The position numbers were made by a program, and so were the translations under genes. Below, in pieces: positions 26,051-36,877 of a stretch of DNA of 64,000 nt; position 1 is the first letter of the stretch; each line of letters begins with the position of its first letter. Below the pieces are notes generated by a model, which was not told where the DNA came from, ran no database searches, and worked only from the letters and a program-made list of their open reading frames with translations. Source of the DNA: Streptococcus sp. oral taxon 431 (GTDB taxonomy: Bacteria; Bacillota; Bacilli; Lactobacillales; Streptococcaceae); NCBI RefSeq assembly GCF_001553685.1, contig NZ_CP014264.1, positions 876,001 through 940,000 on the forward strand, given 5' to 3'.

Positions 26051-28669
26051 ATGAAACAATTATCTAGTGCACAAGTCCGCCAAATGTGGCTTGATTTCTG
26101 GGCTACAAAAGGCCACTCAGTAGAACCATCCGTTAGCTTGGTTCCAGTAAACGACCCAACACTTTTGTGGATCAACTCAGGGGTTGCCACTCTTAAAAAA
26201 TACTTTGATGGAACTATTATCCCTGAAAACCCACGGATTACCAATGCGCAAAAGGCTATCCGTACCAACGATATCGAAAACGTAGGGAAGACTGCTCGTC
26301 ACCATACTATGTTTGAAATGTTGGGAAACTTCTCAATCGGGGATTACTTCCGTGACGAAGCAATTACATGGGCATATGAGCTTTTAACAAGTCCTGAGTG
26401 GTTTGACTTCCCTAAAGACAAACTTTACATGACTTATTATCCAGATGACAAAGATTCATACAACCGCTGGATTGAAGTGGGAGTGGATCCAAGTCATTTG
26501 ATCCCAATTGAAGACAACTTCTGGGAAATCGGTGCGGGACCTTCTGGCCCTGATACAGAAATCTTCTTCGACCGTGGAGAAGCCTTTGACCCAGAAAACA
26601 TCGGTCTTCGTCTTCTTGCAGAAGATATCGAAAATGACCGTTATATCGAAATCTGGAACATCGTTTTGTCACAATTTAACGCTGACCCAGCTGTTCCTCG
26701 TAGCGAGTACAAAGAATTACCACACAAGAACATTGATACGGGCGCTGGTTTGGAGCGTTTGGTGGCAGTTATCCAAGGGGCTAAGACAAACTTTGAAACA
26801 GACCTCTTCATGCCGATCATTCGCGAAGTGGAGAAATTGTCTGGTAAGGTTTATGACCAAGATGGCGACAACATGAGCTTTAAAGTTATCGCTGACCACA
26901 TCCGTTCTCTTTCATTTGCCATTGGGGATGGTGCCCTTCCTGGAAATGAAGGTCGTGGTTATGTCCTCCGTCGTCTTCTCCGCCGTGCCTCTATGCATGG
27001 TCAAAAATTGGGTATCAATGAGCCTTTCCTTTACAAACTCGTTCCAACTGTTGGAAAAATCATGGAAAGCTACTACCCAGAAGTTCTTGAAAAACGTGAC
27101 TTTATTGAGAAAATCGTTAAGAGCGAAGAAGAGTCATTTGCTCGTACCCTTCACTCAGGTCAACACTTTGCCCAGGACATCGTAACAGACTTGAAAGAAA
27201 AAGGACAATCTGTCATTGCTGGTCAAGATGTCTTTAAACTCTATGATACATATGGATTCCCAGTAGAGTTGACAGAAGAGATCGCTGAAGAAGCAGGAAT
27301 GACTGTAGACCGTGAAGGATTTGAAGCAGCCATGAAGGAACAACAAGAACGTGCGCGTGCGTCTGCTGTCAAAGGCGGATCTATGGGTATGCAAAATGAA
27401 ACCCTTCAAAACATTACTGTTGAGAGTGTCTTCAACTACAATGCTAGTCAATTGTCTTCTAAGTTGGTGGCTATCGTAGCGGACAATGCGGAAGTAGAAG
27501 CTGTAACAGAAGGAACTGCTTCACTTATCTTTGCAGAAACACCATTCTACGCTGAAATGGGTGGACAAGTTGCGGACCACGGTCAAATCTTGGATGCTCA
27601 AGGAAACGTAGTAGCGACTGTGACAGATGTTCAAAAAGCACCAAATGGACAAGCATTGCACACTGTTGAAGTTCTTGCTCCTCTTGCTTTGAACCAAGAA
27701 TACACTTTGGCCATCGATAGCAATCGTCGTCACCGTGTCATGAAGAACCACACAGCAACTCACTTGCTCCATGCGGCCCTTCACAATATCCTTGGCCACC
27801 ATGCAACTCAAGCAGGTTCACTTAATGAAGTAGAATTCCTCCGCTTTGACTTCACCCACTTCCAAGCCGTGACTCCAGAAGAATTGCGTGCTATTGAGCA
27901 ACAAGTCAATGAGAAGATCTGGGAAGCCATCGCAGTGGAAACAGTTGAGACTGATATTGACACAGCTAAAGAAATGGGAGCTATGGCCCTCTTTGGTGAG
28001 AAATACGGTAAAGAAGTCCGTGTTGTAACGATTGGTGACTACTCAGTTGAACTTTGTGGTGGTACTCACGTAGGTAACACTTCTGAAATCGGTCTCTTCA
28101 AGATTGTTAAGGAAGAAGGGATCGGATCAGGAACTCGTCGTATCTTGGCAGTGACTGGGAAGGAAGCCTTCGAAGCTTATCGTGAACAAGAAGATGCACT
28201 GAAAGCAGTCGCAGCAACCTTGAAAGCTCCTCAACTCAAAGAAGTACCTCACAAGGTTGAAGGACTTCAAGAACAACTCCGTCAATTGCAAAAAGAAAAT
28301 GCAGAATTGAAGGAAAAAGCAGCAGCAGCGGCAGCTGGGGATGTCTTCAAGAATGTTCAAGAAGCAAACAGACACCGTTACATTGCTAGTCAAGTTTCTG
28401 TATCAGATGCAGGTGCCCTTCGTACCTTTGCGGATAACTGGAAGCAAAAAGACTATTCTGATGTGCTTGTTCTTGTCGCAGCAATCGGTGACAAAGTCAA
28501 TGTCCTTGTAGCCAGCAAGACAAAAGATGTGCACGCAGGTAATGTCATCAAAGAATTGGCTCCAATCGTCGATGGACGTGGTGGTGGTAAACCAGACATG
28601 GCCATGGCAGGAGGAAGCAACCAAGCAAAAATTCAAGAATTATTGGATGCCGTAGCAGGTAAATTGTAA
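26051..28669 (+). CDS. alaS: Alanyl-tRNA synthetase
   Basis: Charges tRNA-Ala with alanine and edits mischarged Ser/Gly. The 872 residues comprise the class II catalytic domain ([20 protein letters not shown] onset; motif 2 near [14 protein letters not shown]), a tRNA-recognition domain, the editing domain with HTATH and CGGTH zinc-binding motifs near residues 568 and 667, and the C-Ala domain with a DHHA1 end ([14 protein letters not shown]). Full length for the family. It is controlled by the T-box at 25355-25540 through the LOR gene. A terminator follows. Confidence 0.98.
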   Translation: MKQLSSAQVRQMWLDFWATKGHSVEPSVSLVPVNDPTLLWINSGVATLKKYFDGTIIPENPRITNAQKAIRTNDIENVGKTARHHTMFEMLGNFSIGDYFRDEAITWAYELLTSPEWFDFPKDKLYMTYYPDDKDSYNRWIEVGVDPSHLIPIEDNFWEIGAGPSGPDTEIFFDRGEAFDPENIGLRLLAEDIENDRYIEIWNIVLSQFNADPAVPRSEYKELPHKNIDTGAGLERLVAVIQGAKTNFETDLFMPIIREVEKLSGKVYDQDGDNMSFKVIADHIRSLSFAIGDGALPGNEGRGYVLRRLLRRASMHGQKLGINEPFLYKLVPTVGKIMESYYPEVLEKRDFIEKIVKSEEESFARTLHSGQHFAQDIVTDLKEKGQSVIAGQDVFKLYDTYGFPVELTEEIAEEAGMTVDREGFEAAMKEQQERARASAVKGGSMGMQNETLQNITVESVFNYNASQLSSKLVAIVADNAEVEAVTEGTASLIFAETPFYAEMGGQVADHGQILDAQGNVVATVTDVQKAPNGQALHTVEVLAPLALNQEYTLAIDSNRRHRVMKNHTATHLLHAALHNILGHHATQAGSLNEVEFLRFDFTHFQAVTPEELRAIEQQVNEKIWEAIAVETVETDIDTAKEMGAMALFGEKYGKEVRVVTIGDYSVELCGGTHVGNTSEIGLFKIVKEEGIGSGTRRILAVTGKEAFEAYREQEDALKAVAATLKAPQLKEVPHKVEGLQEQLRQLQKENAELKEKAAAAAAGDVFKNVQEANRHRYIASQVSVSDAGALRTFADNWKQKDYSDVLVLVAAIGDKVNVLVASKTKDVHAGNVIKELAPIVDGRGGGKPDMAMAGGSNQAKIQELLDAVAGKL

Positions 28670-28676
28670 AAAAATA

Positions 28677-28707
28677 AAGATCTATCCACTCGGATAGGTC
28701 TTTTTGT
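28677..28707 (+). terminator. Terminator of alaS
   Basis: AAGATCTATCC and GGATAGGTCTT with a loop ACTC are followed by TTTTT. Confidence 0.85.
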
Positions 28708-28859
28708 TACTTAAAGTGTAGTTTTATTGTAGAGTGATCTGCAAATATAGTGTGTTAGAAGACTCTTGAAACTCATGAAAATGTTGAAGGGGGATTTAAT
28801 TTAATAAGTAGCTTATGATTATCAACTCCTTTAAAATCTGTAGGGTGAACTTAAATGAA

Positions 28860-28888
28860 TTGATTTTAGAAAAGAAAAATAGTACAAT
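28860..28888 (+). promoter_or_regulatory. Promoter of the C39-like peptidase locus
   Basis: TTGATT (28860-28865) and TACAAT (28883-28888) with a 17-base spacer. The bases from 28708 to here hold nothing I recognise. The transcript would have a leader of about 200 bases, in which I see no ORF of note. Confidence 0.7.
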
Positions 28889-28893
28889 CAAGA

Positions 28894-28907
28894 TGTAAAC
28901 GATTACA
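28894..28907 (+). promoter_or_regulatory. cre site (CcpA operator)
   Basis: TGTAAACGATTACA fits the consensus TGWNANCGNTNWCA at every position. It covers the expected transcription start of the promoter at 28860-28888, a position at which CcpA represses. The HprK gene in this window belongs to the same control circuit. Confidence 0.75.
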
Positions 28908-29098
28908 TTATAAAATTAGTAGTAAACTTGGCAAGGGAAGTAGCTTTTTTCTGCATATGTGTATCTTTTCCTGTTTCGTATTTATTATTTAAAAGGGTGA
29001 GGAAAGGAAACAAAAATGTTGCTAAAGTTAGAGTTTTTCTAAAGAGAATTCAAGAAAAAGAATTTTGAATTTAAAAATTAGAAAGGAAGACGTAGCTT

Positions 29099-29419
29099 AT
29101 GAACAGTAAGATAATTTGGAGTATTATAGTTTTATTCTCTATAATTTTAACTTGTATTGCTTTGCTCTTGCTACGCAAAGAAAATCCAGGATACAAAGAT
29201 GATAAGATAAAGGAGGACGCTAAAAGCTCTAAAACAATAGAAAAAACAACAGAGAGTAGTTTAAGGAAAAATTTTGACGATGAGTCTACAATTATCCAAA
29301 AGCCACAAGAAGAATCTTCCCAAAAAATAGAAGATATTGAACAAAGTAATCCAGATGAAGAGCCCGCTCCCAAAGTAAATACACCAAGTACACAAAAAAC
29401 AATTGATAAACCAGTCTAA
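29099..29419 (+). CDS. N-terminal part of a split C39-like peptidase
   Basis: A 106-residue frame with a short N-terminal membrane anchor (residues 4-24, IIWSIIVLFSIILTCIALLLL) followed by a hydrophilic linker rich in Lys, Glu, Ser and Pro (KPQEESSQKIEDIEQ). It has no domain of its own. GAAAGGAAG precedes the ATG. The frame ends at 29419, 16 bases after the C39-like frame begins; the two are one base out of step next to a run of six A (29394-29399). I read both as halves of one surface-anchored peptidase broken by a single-base change. Confidence 0.6.
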   Translation: MNSKIIWSIIVLFSIILTCIALLLLRKENPGYKDDKIKEDAKSSKTIEKTTESSLRKNFDDESTIIQKPQEESSQKIEDIEQSNPDEEPAPKVNTPSTQKTIDKPV

Positions 29420-29981
29420 TGTAGGAGAGAAAATCCTACTCAATGTATCCCCACAAGTTCAACATTCCTGGAATATGTGTGCTCCTACAACTGTAAGTAT
29501 GATACTTTCTAGTCAAGGTATTACAGTTTCTCAACAGTTATTGGCAAAAGAAATGCAAACGGATGAGACATTTGGAACTCATAATGTAAATGCTATTCAG
29601 ATTTTAAATTACCATTTATTTGGTTATGTTACACCACAAGATAGTCAAACTGGCTATCGATTAGAAACCGTAACAACATCTGATGTAAACTCTAAACAAA
29701 TGCATCTTTTTAAAAAACGTTTGAAACAAAATATAGCAGACGGATATCCAATGTACTATACATTCGACTGTGCAAAGATTTATCCAGCTAGTTACGGTGA
29801 ACATAATGTTATCGGTATTGGTTACCAATTGTCTGAAGATGGTTCTGATATTGCTTATCTATACTATATCGATCCATCTTATACTAAACAGGATCCAATT
29901 TATGGTGGCCTAAAGAAAGTAACTCCAGAAGAATTATTTGAAGCCATGCTATCATGTGTTGAACCTAACTATGCATGGTGA
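29403..29981 (+). CDS. C39-like cysteine peptidase domain (probably frameshifted)
   Basis: A 192-residue Peptidase_C39_2-type domain. The likely catalytic Cys is in QHSWNMCAPTTVSM, the His in YGEHNVIGIGY and the Asp in YYIDPSY, the normal order for papain-like C39 enzymes. It would act outside the cell if joined to the membrane anchor coded by 29099-29419. Its only start is TTG at 29403 without a good ribosome binding site, which supports a frameshift in the A6 run. Deleting one A would give one protein of about 290 residues. The gene ends before the repeat terminator at 30041. Confidence 0.7.
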   Translation: MINQSNVGEKILLNVSPQVQHSWNMCAPTTVSMILSSQGITVSQQLLAKEMQTDETFGTHNVNAIQILNYHLFGYVTPQDSQTGYRLETVTTSDVNSKQMHLFKKRLKQNIADGYPMYYTFDCAKIYPASYGEHNVIGIGYQLSEDGSDIAYLYYIDPSYTKQDPIYGGLKKVTPEELFEAMLSCVEPNYAW

Positions 29982-30040
29982 AAGTTAGATAGTGCTATAG
30001 TGCTAGATCTATGCCTTTTTAATGATAAGGAGATTACACA

Positions 30041-30124
30041 AAAAGTCTTTAAAATAAGAAAAACGCATATTATCAGGTGTTCAAAAATCTTGATAATATG
30101 CGTTTTATAATGGAAAGATTTACT
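30041..30124 (+). repeat. Terminator-like dispersed repeat, copy A
   Basis: An 84-base unit with a long hairpin: AAAACGCATATTATC and GATAATATGCGTTTT (30060-30106), starting AAAAGTCTTT and ending GAAAGATTTACT. The reverse complement of 52209-52289 is a second copy with the same ends and the same core TATCAGGTGTT. Here it lies 59 bases behind the C39 gene and probably ends its transcript. Confidence 0.75.
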
Positions 30125-30151
30125 CAATTTCATATTCAAATTGAGTTTTTA
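30122..30151 (+). terminator. Second hairpin after the C39 locus
   Basis: ACTCAATTT and AAATTGAGT with a short loop are followed by TTTTT. It points away from the C39 gene and towards convergent gdhA. Confidence 0.65.
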
Positions 30152-30176
30152 CCTAGTCTACTTTTTAAATCAACAC

Positions 30177-30208
30177 AAAAATCCCCAATCAACGTGATTG
30201 AGGATTCA
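30177..30208 (-). terminator. Terminator of gdhA
   Basis: On the minus strand, AATCCTCAATCA and TGATTGGGGATT are followed by TTTT; it lies 13 bases behind the gdhA stop. Confidence 0.82.
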
Positions 30209-30220
30209 GCATATTTTATC

Positions 30221-31654
<1,434 letters not shown>

Positions 31655-31730
31655 CTAAAAATTCTTTCAATTTAAAATGACTGATTCAAAACATGCTAAA
31701 AAACGAACCTTTTCTATGGAAATGGTTTTA

Positions 31731-31761
31731 TTGAAAAGCAAAAGTCAAAGTATGGTATAAT
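31731..31761 (+). promoter_or_regulatory. Promoter of pyrD-holA
   Basis: TTGAAA at 31731-31736 and extended -10 TGGTATAAT (31753-31761) with a 19-base spacer. Confidence 0.75.
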
Positions 31762-31796
31762 AATAGACATAAAAAGGAATCTGGAGGAACAGAATC

Positions 31797-32732
31797 ATGG
31801 TATCAACTAAAACACAGATTGCTGGTTTTGAGTTTGACAATTGCTTGATGAATGCGGCAGGAGTTGCTTGTATGACAGTTGAGGAGTTGGAAGGTGTCAA
31901 AAACTCAGCAGCAGGAACCTTTGTCACTAAAACAGCAACCTTGGAATTTCGTCAGGGAAATCCTGAACCACGTTATCAAGATGTTCCACTCGGTTCAATC
32001 AACTCTATGGGTCTACCAAATAATGGTTTAGATTATTACTTAAACTATCTTTTAAAGTTACAAGAAAAGGAAGCAAATCGTACCTTCTTTTTATCATTAG
32101 TTGGAATGTCTCCAGGGGAAACTCATACCATTTTGAAAAAGGTTCAAGAAAGTGATTTTCGAGGTCTAACTGAACTCAATCTCTCATGTCCAAATGTTCC
32201 TGGTAAACCTCAGATTGCCTATGACTTTGAAACTACAGACCGTATCTTGTCAGAAGTCTTTGAATATTTTACAAAACCATTAGGAATTAAGCTTCCACCT
32301 TATTTTGATATTGTGCATTTTGACCAGGCTGCAGCGATCTTTAACAAATATCCGCTCAAGTTTGTCAATTGTGTCAACTCTATTGGAAATGGTCTTTATA
32401 TAGAAGACGAGTCAGTCGTGATTCGTCCTAAGAATGGCTTTGGTGGGATTGGTGGAGAATACATCAAACCAACAGCTCTTGCTAATGTCCATGCTTTTTA
32501 TCAACGCTTGAATCCAGAAATTCAAATCATTGGAACAGGTGGAGTATTAACAGGACGTGATGCCTTTGAACATATCCTATGTGGTGCCAGCATGGTGCAG
32601 GTAGGAACTACCCTGCACAAAGAAGGTGTAGGTGCTTTTGATCGCATTACAAACGAACTCAAAGAAATTATGACGGAAAAAGGTTATGAAAGCCTTGAAG
32701 ATTTCCGTGGTAAATTGAATTATATTGATTAA
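31797..32732 (+). CDS. pyrD: Dihydroorotate dehydrogenase A (class 1A)
   Basis: Oxidises dihydroorotate to orotate in pyrimidine synthesis; class 1A enzymes are soluble dimers that use fumarate. The 311 residues have the FMN-binding TIM-barrel, the catalytic Cys in [17 protein letters not shown] (about residue 130) and the phosphate site [25 protein letters not shown] precedes the ATG. There is no pyr operon here; the gene is linked to holA and sodA, the streptococcal order. Confidence 0.95.
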   Translation: MVSTKTQIAGFEFDNCLMNAAGVACMTVEELEGVKNSAAGTFVTKTATLEFRQGNPEPRYQDVPLGSINSMGLPNNGLDYYLNYLLKLQEKEANRTFFLSLVGMSPGETHTILKKVQESDFRGLTELNLSCPNVPGKPQIAYDFETTDRILSEVFEYFTKPLGIKLPPYFDIVHFDQAAAIFNKYPLKFVNCVNSIGNGLYIEDESVVIRPKNGFGGIGGEYIKPTALANVHAFYQRLNPEIQIIGTGGVLTGRDAFEHILCGASMVQVGTTLHKEGVGAFDRITNELKEIMTEKGYESLEDFRGKLNYID

Positions 32733-32764
32733 ATAAAAGCGAAACTAAAAAGAAAGGAGAAATG

Positions 32765-33802
32765 ATGCTAGCAATAGAAGAAAGCCAAAAGCTATCTTTA
32801 TCAAACTTACCTAGTTTGACCTTGTTTACAGGCGCTGATCAAGGACAGTATGAAGTCATGAAAACTCAGGTGCTAAAACAAATCGGCTACGATTCTGCTG
32901 ATTTGAACTTTGCTTATTTTGATATGAAAGAAGTAGACTACAAAAGCTTGGAACTAGAGCTGGTCAGTCTTCCTTTCTTTGCGGATGAAAAGATTGTTAT
33001 TTTAGATCATTTTCTCGATATAACAACAGCTAAAAAACGCTATCTATCTGATGACGAGCTTAAGGCTTTTGAAGAATATTTGGAAAATCCATCTCCGACG
33101 AGTAAATTAGTCATTTTTGCGGAAGGGAAGCTGGATAGTAAGAGACGTCTAGTCAAATTACTCAAGAGGGATGCCAAGATTTTTGAAGCCCTTGAACCAA
33201 AAGAGCAAGAGATGCGAGCTTATTTTCAAAAGTGGTCTCAGGAACAAGGACTGACCTTTGATGGAAAATCCTTCGAACAGTTGCTTATTAAATCTAGTTT
33301 TCAATTCAGTGAAATTCAGAAAAATCTACTCTTCTTACAGTCTTATAAGGATGATGACTGGATTACCGAAGAAGACATTGTTGAAGCTATACCAAAGACT
33401 TTGCAGGATAATATTTTTGATTTGACCCAATTAATATTGACTAAGAAGATTGATCAGGCACGTGATTTAGTGAAAGATTTGACTTTGCAGGGAGAAGATG
33501 AGATTAAACTGATTGCCATTATGTTGGGGCAGTTCAGACTCTATACACAAGTGAAAATTTTGCAAGAATCTGGTCAGACAGAGTCCCAGATGGTCAGCAG
33601 TTTGGGTCACTATCTTGGTCGCAATCCGAATCCCTACCAAATCAAATTTGCCCTTCGTGATTCTCGAAGACTATCCCTTGATTTTCTCCAGAATTCTATT
33701 CGTTATCTCATCCAAGCTGATTACCAAATTAAGACAGGAGTTTATGAGAAAGGCTACCTGTTTGAGAAGGCTCTATTACAGATTGCCAGCCAGTCAAATT
33801 GA
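32765..33802 (+). CDS. holA: DNA polymerase III delta subunit
   Basis: Clamp-loader delta subunit, which opens the beta sliding clamp. The 345 residues have the AAA-like domain (LTLFTGADQGQYEVMKTQV) without a functional P-loop, as normal for delta, the conserved KLVIFAEGKLDSKRRLVK segment, and the collar domain with LQDNIFDLTQLIL and a late GRNPNPYQIKFALRDSR. Two ATG codons (32762, 32765) are in frame. The second is preferred because AAAGGAG ends 5 bases before it and only 2 before the first. Confidence 0.93.
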   Translation: MLAIEESQKLSLSNLPSLTLFTGADQGQYEVMKTQVLKQIGYDSADLNFAYFDMKEVDYKSLELELVSLPFFADEKIVILDHFLDITTAKKRYLSDDELKAFEEYLENPSPTSKLVIFAEGKLDSKRRLVKLLKRDAKIFEALEPKEQEMRAYFQKWSQEQGLTFDGKSFEQLLIKSSFQFSEIQKNLLFLQSYKDDDWITEEDIVEAIPKTLQDNIFDLTQLILTKKIDQARDLVKDLTLQGEDEIKLIAIMLGQFRLYTQVKILQESGQTESQMVSSLGHYLGRNPNPYQIKFALRDSRRLSLDFLQNSIRYLIQADYQIKTGVYEKGYLFEKALLQIASQSN

Positions 33803-33811
33803 GCAAATAAC

Positions 33812-33840
33812 TTGAAAAAATAGGATGATTGCGTTATCAT
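33812..33840 (+). promoter_or_regulatory. Promoter of sodA
   Basis: TTGAAA (33812-33817) and TATCAT (33835-33840) at 17 bases. Confidence 0.75.
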
Positions 33841-33871
33841 CATTATATAGAAAGAAAAAGAGGTATTACAG

Positions 33872-34477
33872 ATGGCTATTATCTTACCAGATCTTCCATA
33901 CGCTTACGATGCATTAGAACCATACATCGATGCTGAAACAATGCACTTGCACCATGACAAACACCACCAAACTTACGTTAACAATGTAAATGCAGCTCTT
34001 GAAAAACACCCTGAAATCGGTGAAGACCTTGAAGCTTTGCTTGCTGACGTAGAATCTATCCCAGCTGATATCCGTCAAGCGCTTATCAACAATGGTGGTG
34101 GACACTTGAACCACGCTCTTTTCTGGGAATTGATGACTCCTGAAAAAACAGCTCCTTCAGCAGAACTTGCAGCAGCAATCGATGAAACTTTCGGTTCATT
34201 CGAAGAATTCCAAGCAGCCTTCACTGCAGCAGCAACAACTCGTTTTGGTTCTGGATGGGCTTGGTTGGTTGTTAACAAAGAAGGTAAACTTGAAGTGACT
34301 TCAACAGCAAACCAAGACACACCAATCTCAGAAGGTAAAAAACCAATCTTGGGCTTGGATGTTTGGGAGCATGCTTACTACGTGAAATACCGTAACGTGC
34401 GTCCTGACTATATCAAAGCTTTCTTCTCAGTTATCAACTGGAATAAAGTAGACGAACTCTACGCAGTAGCGAAATAA
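33872..34477 (+). CDS. sodA: Superoxide dismutase (Mn/Fe)
   Basis: Converts superoxide to hydrogen peroxide and oxygen. The 201 residues contain all four metal ligands of the Mn/Fe family: His27 in HLHHDKHH, a His in [11 protein letters not shown], and Asp and His in [20 protein letters not shown]. The ligand surroundings and the streptococcal setting favour manganese. Codon use is strongly biased to preferred codons, as in highly expressed genes. It has its own promoter and terminator. Confidence 0.97.
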   Translation: MAIILPDLPYAYDALEPYIDAETMHLHHDKHHQTYVNNVNAALEKHPEIGEDLEALLADVESIPADIRQALINNGGGHLNHALFWELMTPEKTAPSAELAAAIDETFGSFEEFQAAFTAAATTRFGSGWAWLVVNKEGKLEVTSTANQDTPISEGKKPILGLDVWEHAYYVKYRNVRPDYIKAFFSVINWNKVDELYAVAK

Positions 34478-34487
34478 TATTGAACCT

Positions 34488-34532
34488 AACACCTTTGCTT
34501 AGACCTTAGTCTAATCTGAAAGGTGTTTTTTG
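34488..34532 (+). terminator. Terminator of sodA
   Basis: AACACCTTT and AAAGGTGTT with inner pairing are followed by TTTTT. Confidence 0.82.
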
Positions 34533-34570
34533 TTTGCTTTGCGAAGATATCTGTGACTCATGATTTTCCT

Positions 34571-34600
34571 TTGTTAGATAGGCTTGATTTATGGTATAAT
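34571..34600 (+). promoter_or_regulatory. Promoter of the LysR-lspA-RluD operon
   Basis: TTGTTA (34571-34576) and extended -10 TGGTATAAT (34592-34600), spacer 18. Confidence 0.75.
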
Positions 34601-34627
34601 GATAAGATAGAAATCGAAGGAGAAATC

Positions 34628-35536
34628 ATGAATATTCAACAATTACGCTACGTTGTAGCTATTGCTAATAGTGGTACTTTTCGTGAAGCGGCTGAGAAAA
34701 TGTACGTTAGCCAACCCAGTCTATCTATTTCTGTAAGAGACCTGGAAAAAGAGCTTGGCTTTAAGATTTTTCGCAGAACCAGTTCTGGAACTTTCCTTAC
34801 TCGTCGCGGTATGGAATTTTATGAAAAGGCACAAGAGTTGGTCAAAGGATTTGATGTTTTCCAGAACCAGTATGCCAATCCTGAAGAGGAGAAAGATGAG
34901 TTTTCAATAGCCAGCCAGCACTATGATTTCTTGCCACCAACCATTACAGCTTTTTCGCAACAATATCCTGACTATAAGAATTTCCGTATTTTTGAATCAA
35001 CAACTGTTCAGATTTTGGATGAAGTAGCTCAAGGACATAGTGAGATTGGGATTATTTATCTCAATAATCAAAACCAAAAGGGAATTATGCAACGGGTTGA
35101 AAAGTTAGGACTTGAAGTGATTGAGTTGATTCCTTTCCAAACCCATATCTATCTGCGTGAAGGACATCCGTTAGCCAAGAAAAAAGAGTTAGTTATGGAG
35201 GATTTGGCAGATTTACCAACAGTTCGATTTACACAGGAAAAGGATGAGTATCTTTATTACTCAGAGAACTTTGTGGATACCAGTGCTAGCTCTCAAATGT
35301 TTAATGTAACTGACCGCGCTACCTTAAATGGGATTCTTGAAAGAACAAATGCTTATGCGACTGGTTCTGGATTCTTAGATAGCGACAGTGTGAACGGGAT
35401 TACCGTTATTCCATTAAATGATAATCTCAATAATCGCATGGTTTATGTAAAACGTGAGGAAGTAGACTTGAGCCAAGCAGGGACTTTATTTGTAGAGGTT
35501 ATGCAAGAGTATTTTGATCAGAAGAGGAAAGCATGA
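34628..35536 (+). CDS. LysR family transcriptional regulator
   Basis: A 302-residue LysR-type regulator. The N-terminal helix-turn-helix is clear: [40 protein letters not shown] with the usual conserved Ala, Ser, Gln and Pro. A substrate-binding domain follows from residue 90. It resembles the CysB/CmbR-type group that controls sulfur amino-acid genes, but the target cannot be seen here. The ATG at 34628 with GAAGGAG is chosen over a longer frame from 34523. It overlaps lspA by 4 bases. Confidence 0.93.
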   Translation: MNIQQLRYVVAIANSGTFREAAEKMYVSQPSLSISVRDLEKELGFKIFRRTSSGTFLTRRGMEFYEKAQELVKGFDVFQNQYANPEEEKDEFSIASQHYDFLPPTITAFSQQYPDYKNFRIFESTTVQILDEVAQGHSEIGIIYLNNQNQKGIMQRVEKLGLEVIELIPFQTHIYLREGHPLAKKKELVMEDLADLPTVRFTQEKDEYLYYSENFVDTSASSQMFNVTDRATLNGILERTNAYATGSGFLDSDSVNGITVIPLNDNLNNRMVYVKREEVDLSQAGTLFVEVMQEYFDQKRKA

Positions 35537-35994
35537 AAAAAAGAGGAATAATTGCAGGGATTATAGCAGCCTTGATTGTCTTAGATCAATTTGTAAAGGC
35601 GTACGTCGTTCAAAATATTGCTCTTGGTGAAATCAAGTCATGGATCCCAAATCTAGTTAGTTTAACCTATCTGCAAAATAGGGGTGCAGCCTTTTCTATA
35701 CTTCAAAATCAACAGTGGTTTTTTGCAGTGATTACCTTAGTGGTCATGGTAGGAGCTATCTGGTATTTGCATAAGCATATAGAGGATTCCTTCTGGACAG
35801 TCTTTGGATTGGTTTTGATTATTGCAGGTGGTCTGGGAAACTTTATCGATCGCATCAGTCAAGGATTCGTTGTGGATATGTTTCACTTAGACTTTATCAA
35901 TTTTGCGATTTTCAATGTGGCTGATAGTTATCTGACAGTAGGAGTCGTTGTGTTATTGCTTGCAATGCTAAAAGAGGAAATGAATGGAAATTAA
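35533..35994 (+). CDS. lspA: Signal peptidase II (lipoprotein)
   Basis: Cleaves the signal peptide of lipoproteins after Lgt has modified the Cys. The 153 residues have four membrane segments and the two catalytic Asp: [18 protein letters not shown] (about residues 103-120) and [11 protein letters not shown]. Start by ATGA overlap with the LysR gene; the end overlaps the pseudouridine synthase gene by 11 bases. Confidence 0.96.
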   Translation: MKKRGIIAGIIAALIVLDQFVKAYVVQNIALGEIKSWIPNLVSLTYLQNRGAAFSILQNQQWFFAVITLVVMVGAIWYLHKHIEDSFWTVFGLVLIIAGGLGNFIDRISQGFVVDMFHLDFINFAIFNVADSYLTVGVVVLLLAMLKEEMNGN

Positions 35995-36874
35995 AATTGA
36001 AACAGGTGGACTACGCTTAGATAAGGCTTTGTCAGATTTAACAGAACTGTCGCGAAGTCTCGCCAATGAACAAATCAAGTCAGGCCAAGTCTTGGTCAAT
36101 GGTCAGGTCAAAAAAGCAAAGTATACGGTCCAAGAGGGCGATGTCGTTACTTATCAGGTGCCAGAACCAGAAGTTTTGGAGTATGTAGCTGAAGATATTC
36201 CTCTAGAAATCATTTATCAAGATGAGGATGTAGCAGTAGTCAATAAACCTCAAGGAATGGTTGTTCATCCAAGTGCTGGTCATACCACTGGTACCTTGGT
36301 TAACGCCCTTATGTATCATATCAAAGATCTCTCTGGAATCAACGGTGTGTTGCGTCCAGGGATTGTCCATCGTATTGATAAGGATACTTCAGGTCTCTTG
36401 ATGATTGCTAAAAACGATGAAGCCCACTTAGCACTAGCTCAGGAATTGAAGGACAAGAAGTCTCTTCGTAAGTATTGGGCCATCGTTCATGGCAATCTCC
36501 CAAATGACCGTGGAGTCATTGAGGCACCAATCGGACGTAGCGAAAAAGACCGCAAGAAACAAGCTGTGACTGCCAAAGGTAAACCAGCAGTGACACGTTT
36601 CCAAGTCTTGGAGCGCTTTGGTGATTATACCTTGCTGGAATTGCAACTGGAAACTGGAAGAACTCACCAAATCCGTGTACACATGGCTTACATCGGTCAT
36701 CCTGTCGCTGGGGATGAGGTTTATGGTCCTCGTAAAACTCTGAAGGGGCATGGACAATTTCTTCATGCAAAGACTCTTGGATTTACCCATCCAAGAACAG
36801 GGAAAACCATGGAATTTACTTCCGAAATCCCAGATATCTTTAAAGAGACTCTGGAAAAACTTCGAAATAACTAA
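35984..36874 (+). CDS. RluA/RluD-type rRNA pseudouridine synthase
   Basis: A 296-residue enzyme with an N-terminal S4 RNA-binding domain (RLDKALSDL... residues 8-60) and a catalytic RluA domain with the active-site Asp in [16 protein letters not shown] (about residue 137). It probably modifies 23S rRNA; RluD targets positions 1911-1917 in other bacteria. Its stop codon lies within the 8-base target duplication of the IS that follows, so the gene is intact, but the native terminator is now 1.4 kb away. Confidence 0.93.
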   Translation: MEIKIETGGLRLDKALSDLTELSRSLANEQIKSGQVLVNGQVKKAKYTVQEGDVVTYQVPEPEVLEYVAEDIPLEIIYQDEDVAVVNKPQGMVVHPSAGHTTGTLVNALMYHIKDLSGINGVLRPGIVHRIDKDTSGLLMIAKNDEAHLALAQELKDKKSLRKYWAIVHGNLPNDRGVIEAPIGRSEKDRKKQAVTAKGKPAVTRFQVLERFGDYTLLELQLETGRTHQIRVHMAYIGHPVAGDEVYGPRKTLKGHGQFLHAKTLGFTHPRTGKTMEFTSEIPDIFKETLEKLRNN

Positions 36875-36877
36875 AAA
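36870..36877 (+). repeat. Target site duplication, left copy
   Basis: ACTAAAAA directly before the left inverted repeat of the IS; an identical copy is at 38292-38299. It includes the stop codon of the upstream gene. Confidence 0.9.

Noticed and set aside
29394..29400. AAAAAAC as a programmed -1 frameshift site in the C39 locus
   Set aside because: The heptamer is not in the phase needed for -1 slippage, and the second frame needs a +1 change. A simple indel explains it better.
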